Shown piece after piece: positions 62,981 to 64,000 of a stretch of DNA of 64,000 nucleotides (position 1 is its first letter; each line of letters starts with the position of its first letter). The DNA is from Rhopalosiphum padi (Eukaryota > Arthropoda > Insecta > Hemiptera > Aphididae). The DNA is taken from NCBI RefSeq assembly GCF_020882245.1, contig NC_083599.1, positions 55,516,748-55,580,747 of the forward strand, read 5' to 3'. The position numbers and the translations under genes are program-made. The notes below the pieces were generated by a model that saw nothing but the letters and a program-made list of their open reading frames with translations, did not search any database and was not told where the DNA came from.

Positions 62981-63440
62981 CAGCTTGCGGTTGTAGTAAA
63001 CATTCACTATACACTCGTACAGTTTACGCGTAATACATTCGTTCCTTGTATCACAGACGTAGTCAAAATAATAATAGTAATAATAATAATAATAATAATA
63101 TTGTGTGGATACCACAAGCAGCGGCTGCTGGTCACTGAACATACGACCTGGTTAATCGAATATTATCAGTTGTACAAAGGATTCTCTTTATCACCAGCAG
63201 CAGCTGCTGTCGACGCATTATTTTTTTTTTCGGTGTTTTCGGTTTGATAGTAGATGATAATGACGATATTGTAAAACCGTAAATTTATTTGGTTTGATTC
63301 ACAATAAAAATAGTAAACTAAATTTTACTCGTTTAATATCTTCTAATTATAATAGTTAATAATTAAGATTACCGATTCGCGGTGTCCGACGGTTCAATCA
63401 TATCGTTTTAATTTTCCATTACTGTTTTCATTCAATATTT
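62981..63440. promoter_or_regulatory. GC-richer upstream region with TAA repeat
   Basis: Lies upstream of spenito. It contains a TAA run at 63067-63101 and two GCAGC/GCTGC palindromic patches (near 63118-63131 and 63198-63211). An open frame at 62978-63247 is low-complexity in its middle and has no domain. It could be the 5' end of a divergent plus-strand transcript, but nothing confirms one. Confidence 0.35.
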
Positions 63441-63461
63441 AATTATAATAAATAATTTAAA

Positions 63462-63660
63462 ATGTCAGTCATTACATCATCAAATTCTAATAGTTCTGAT
63501 GAAGAATATGTTTTAAAAGTGTTAATAAATCTACCCAGTCCTAGAATATATTGTGATCATAATATTGTTTTAATGCGTCTGAACATTATAATGATGATTA
63601 TGATTTTAAAATCGGATTTAGGTAGGCAATGGTCTCATATTTTATCTGTTCGATATTGAT
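63462..63660 (+). pseudogene. Possible Harbinger transposase N-terminus remnant
   Basis: ATG opens MSVITSSNSNSSDEEYVLKV, a Ser-rich acidic start like PIF/Harbinger transposases. In a different frame, about 100 bases on, NASEHYNDDYDFKIGFR resembles the DxDFxxRFRxSK segment of the same proteins. The two halves in different frames suggest a decayed copy; sequence beyond 63660 is not coding. Weak similarity, judged by eye. Confidence 0.3.
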
Positions 63661-64000
63661 ATTTTTTTAATTTTGTTAATTTTTCTTTTTCAGGTTGAAT
63701 AATAACAAATTCATAAATTTATTTGATGGTACAGCTTAAAACAATCAATTAATAAATGTTTGAAATTGCACTAGAAATTCAACTGTTATTTGCATTATAA
63801 TATTATGTAATTGGAGTATATCCAATTAATATTCTGGTAAATTCTTATTTAGAGGTAAGCATTTTATAGATGAAAAATTATATCAATTTTTTTTTTAAAC
63901 TTTATTTTTTTTGTAGATGATCATCTTCAGATAACAAGTCTACTATATGTCTAATAGTAGTATATTCAATAACACTTTATTGTGTGCACAGTTAAAAAAT
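63661..64000. other. AT-rich end of window, no gene seen
   Basis: Poly-T tracts and AG-ended stretches only. Confidence 0.4.

Noticed and set aside
1..64000. CRISPR arrays, bacterial operons, tRNA genes
   Set aside because: The window is eukaryotic; no spaced direct-repeat array and no tRNA-like T-loop with matching arms was seen by eye.

Overview
The window reads as AT-rich insect nuclear DNA. The spliceosomal gene structures, the insect-type protein sequences and the dispersed repeats fit an aphid (Hemiptera: Aphididae) best. That placement is inferred from familiarity with these sequences and was not tested by a search.

Three protein-coding genes are supported. (1) An alpha-carbonic-anhydrase-like gene lies on the minus strand at about 21.5-27 kb. 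Six exons give a continuous CA domain followed by a long C-terminal extension built from tandemly duplicated exons; the N-terminal exons are unresolved. (2) A pyruvate dehydrogenase kinase gene lies on the plus strand, with coding exons 44141-50370 and a probable noncoding first exon ending at 41870. It has eight coding exons and about 404 residues. (3) A spenito (RBM15-like) gene lies on the minus strand at 62439-60157, with one coding exon, three RRMs and a SPOC domain, and noncoding exons upstream. The three genes are functionally unrelated (a zinc-enzyme fold of uncertain activity, mitochondrial fuel selection, and nuclear RNA processing), and nothing suggests co-regulation.

Layout: 0.35-1.95 kb is a GC/CpG-rich island, probably a promoter or 5' exon of a gene not otherwise visible. 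2-21 kb is AT-rich intergenic DNA with decayed repeats, a hAT-type element with a perfect 8-bp target duplication (6347-6823), a 5S rRNA pseudogene (10884-10975) and a short inverted-repeat element (14212-14541). 21-27 kb is the CA-like gene, whose introns carry a retroposed GC-rich hairpin RNA with a 25-A tail and a foldback MITE. 28.7-30 kb is a second hAT-type element with a perfect 8-bp duplication. 31.9-32.1 kb is a pogo/Tigger-like MITE. 36.8-41.1 kb holds copies of a dispersed repeat family and a second foldback MITE. 41.1-51.8 kb is the PDK locus. 52-60 kb is AT-rich DNA with a PIF/Harbinger-like MITE and another dispersed-repeat copy. 60-64 kb is spenito, its GC-richer promoter region and a possible Harbinger transposase remnant.

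The most notable observations are the duplicated-exon tail on the CA-like protein and its active-site changes, the retroposed hairpin RNA inside that gene, and a PDK intron that appears to begin with GA instead of GT.
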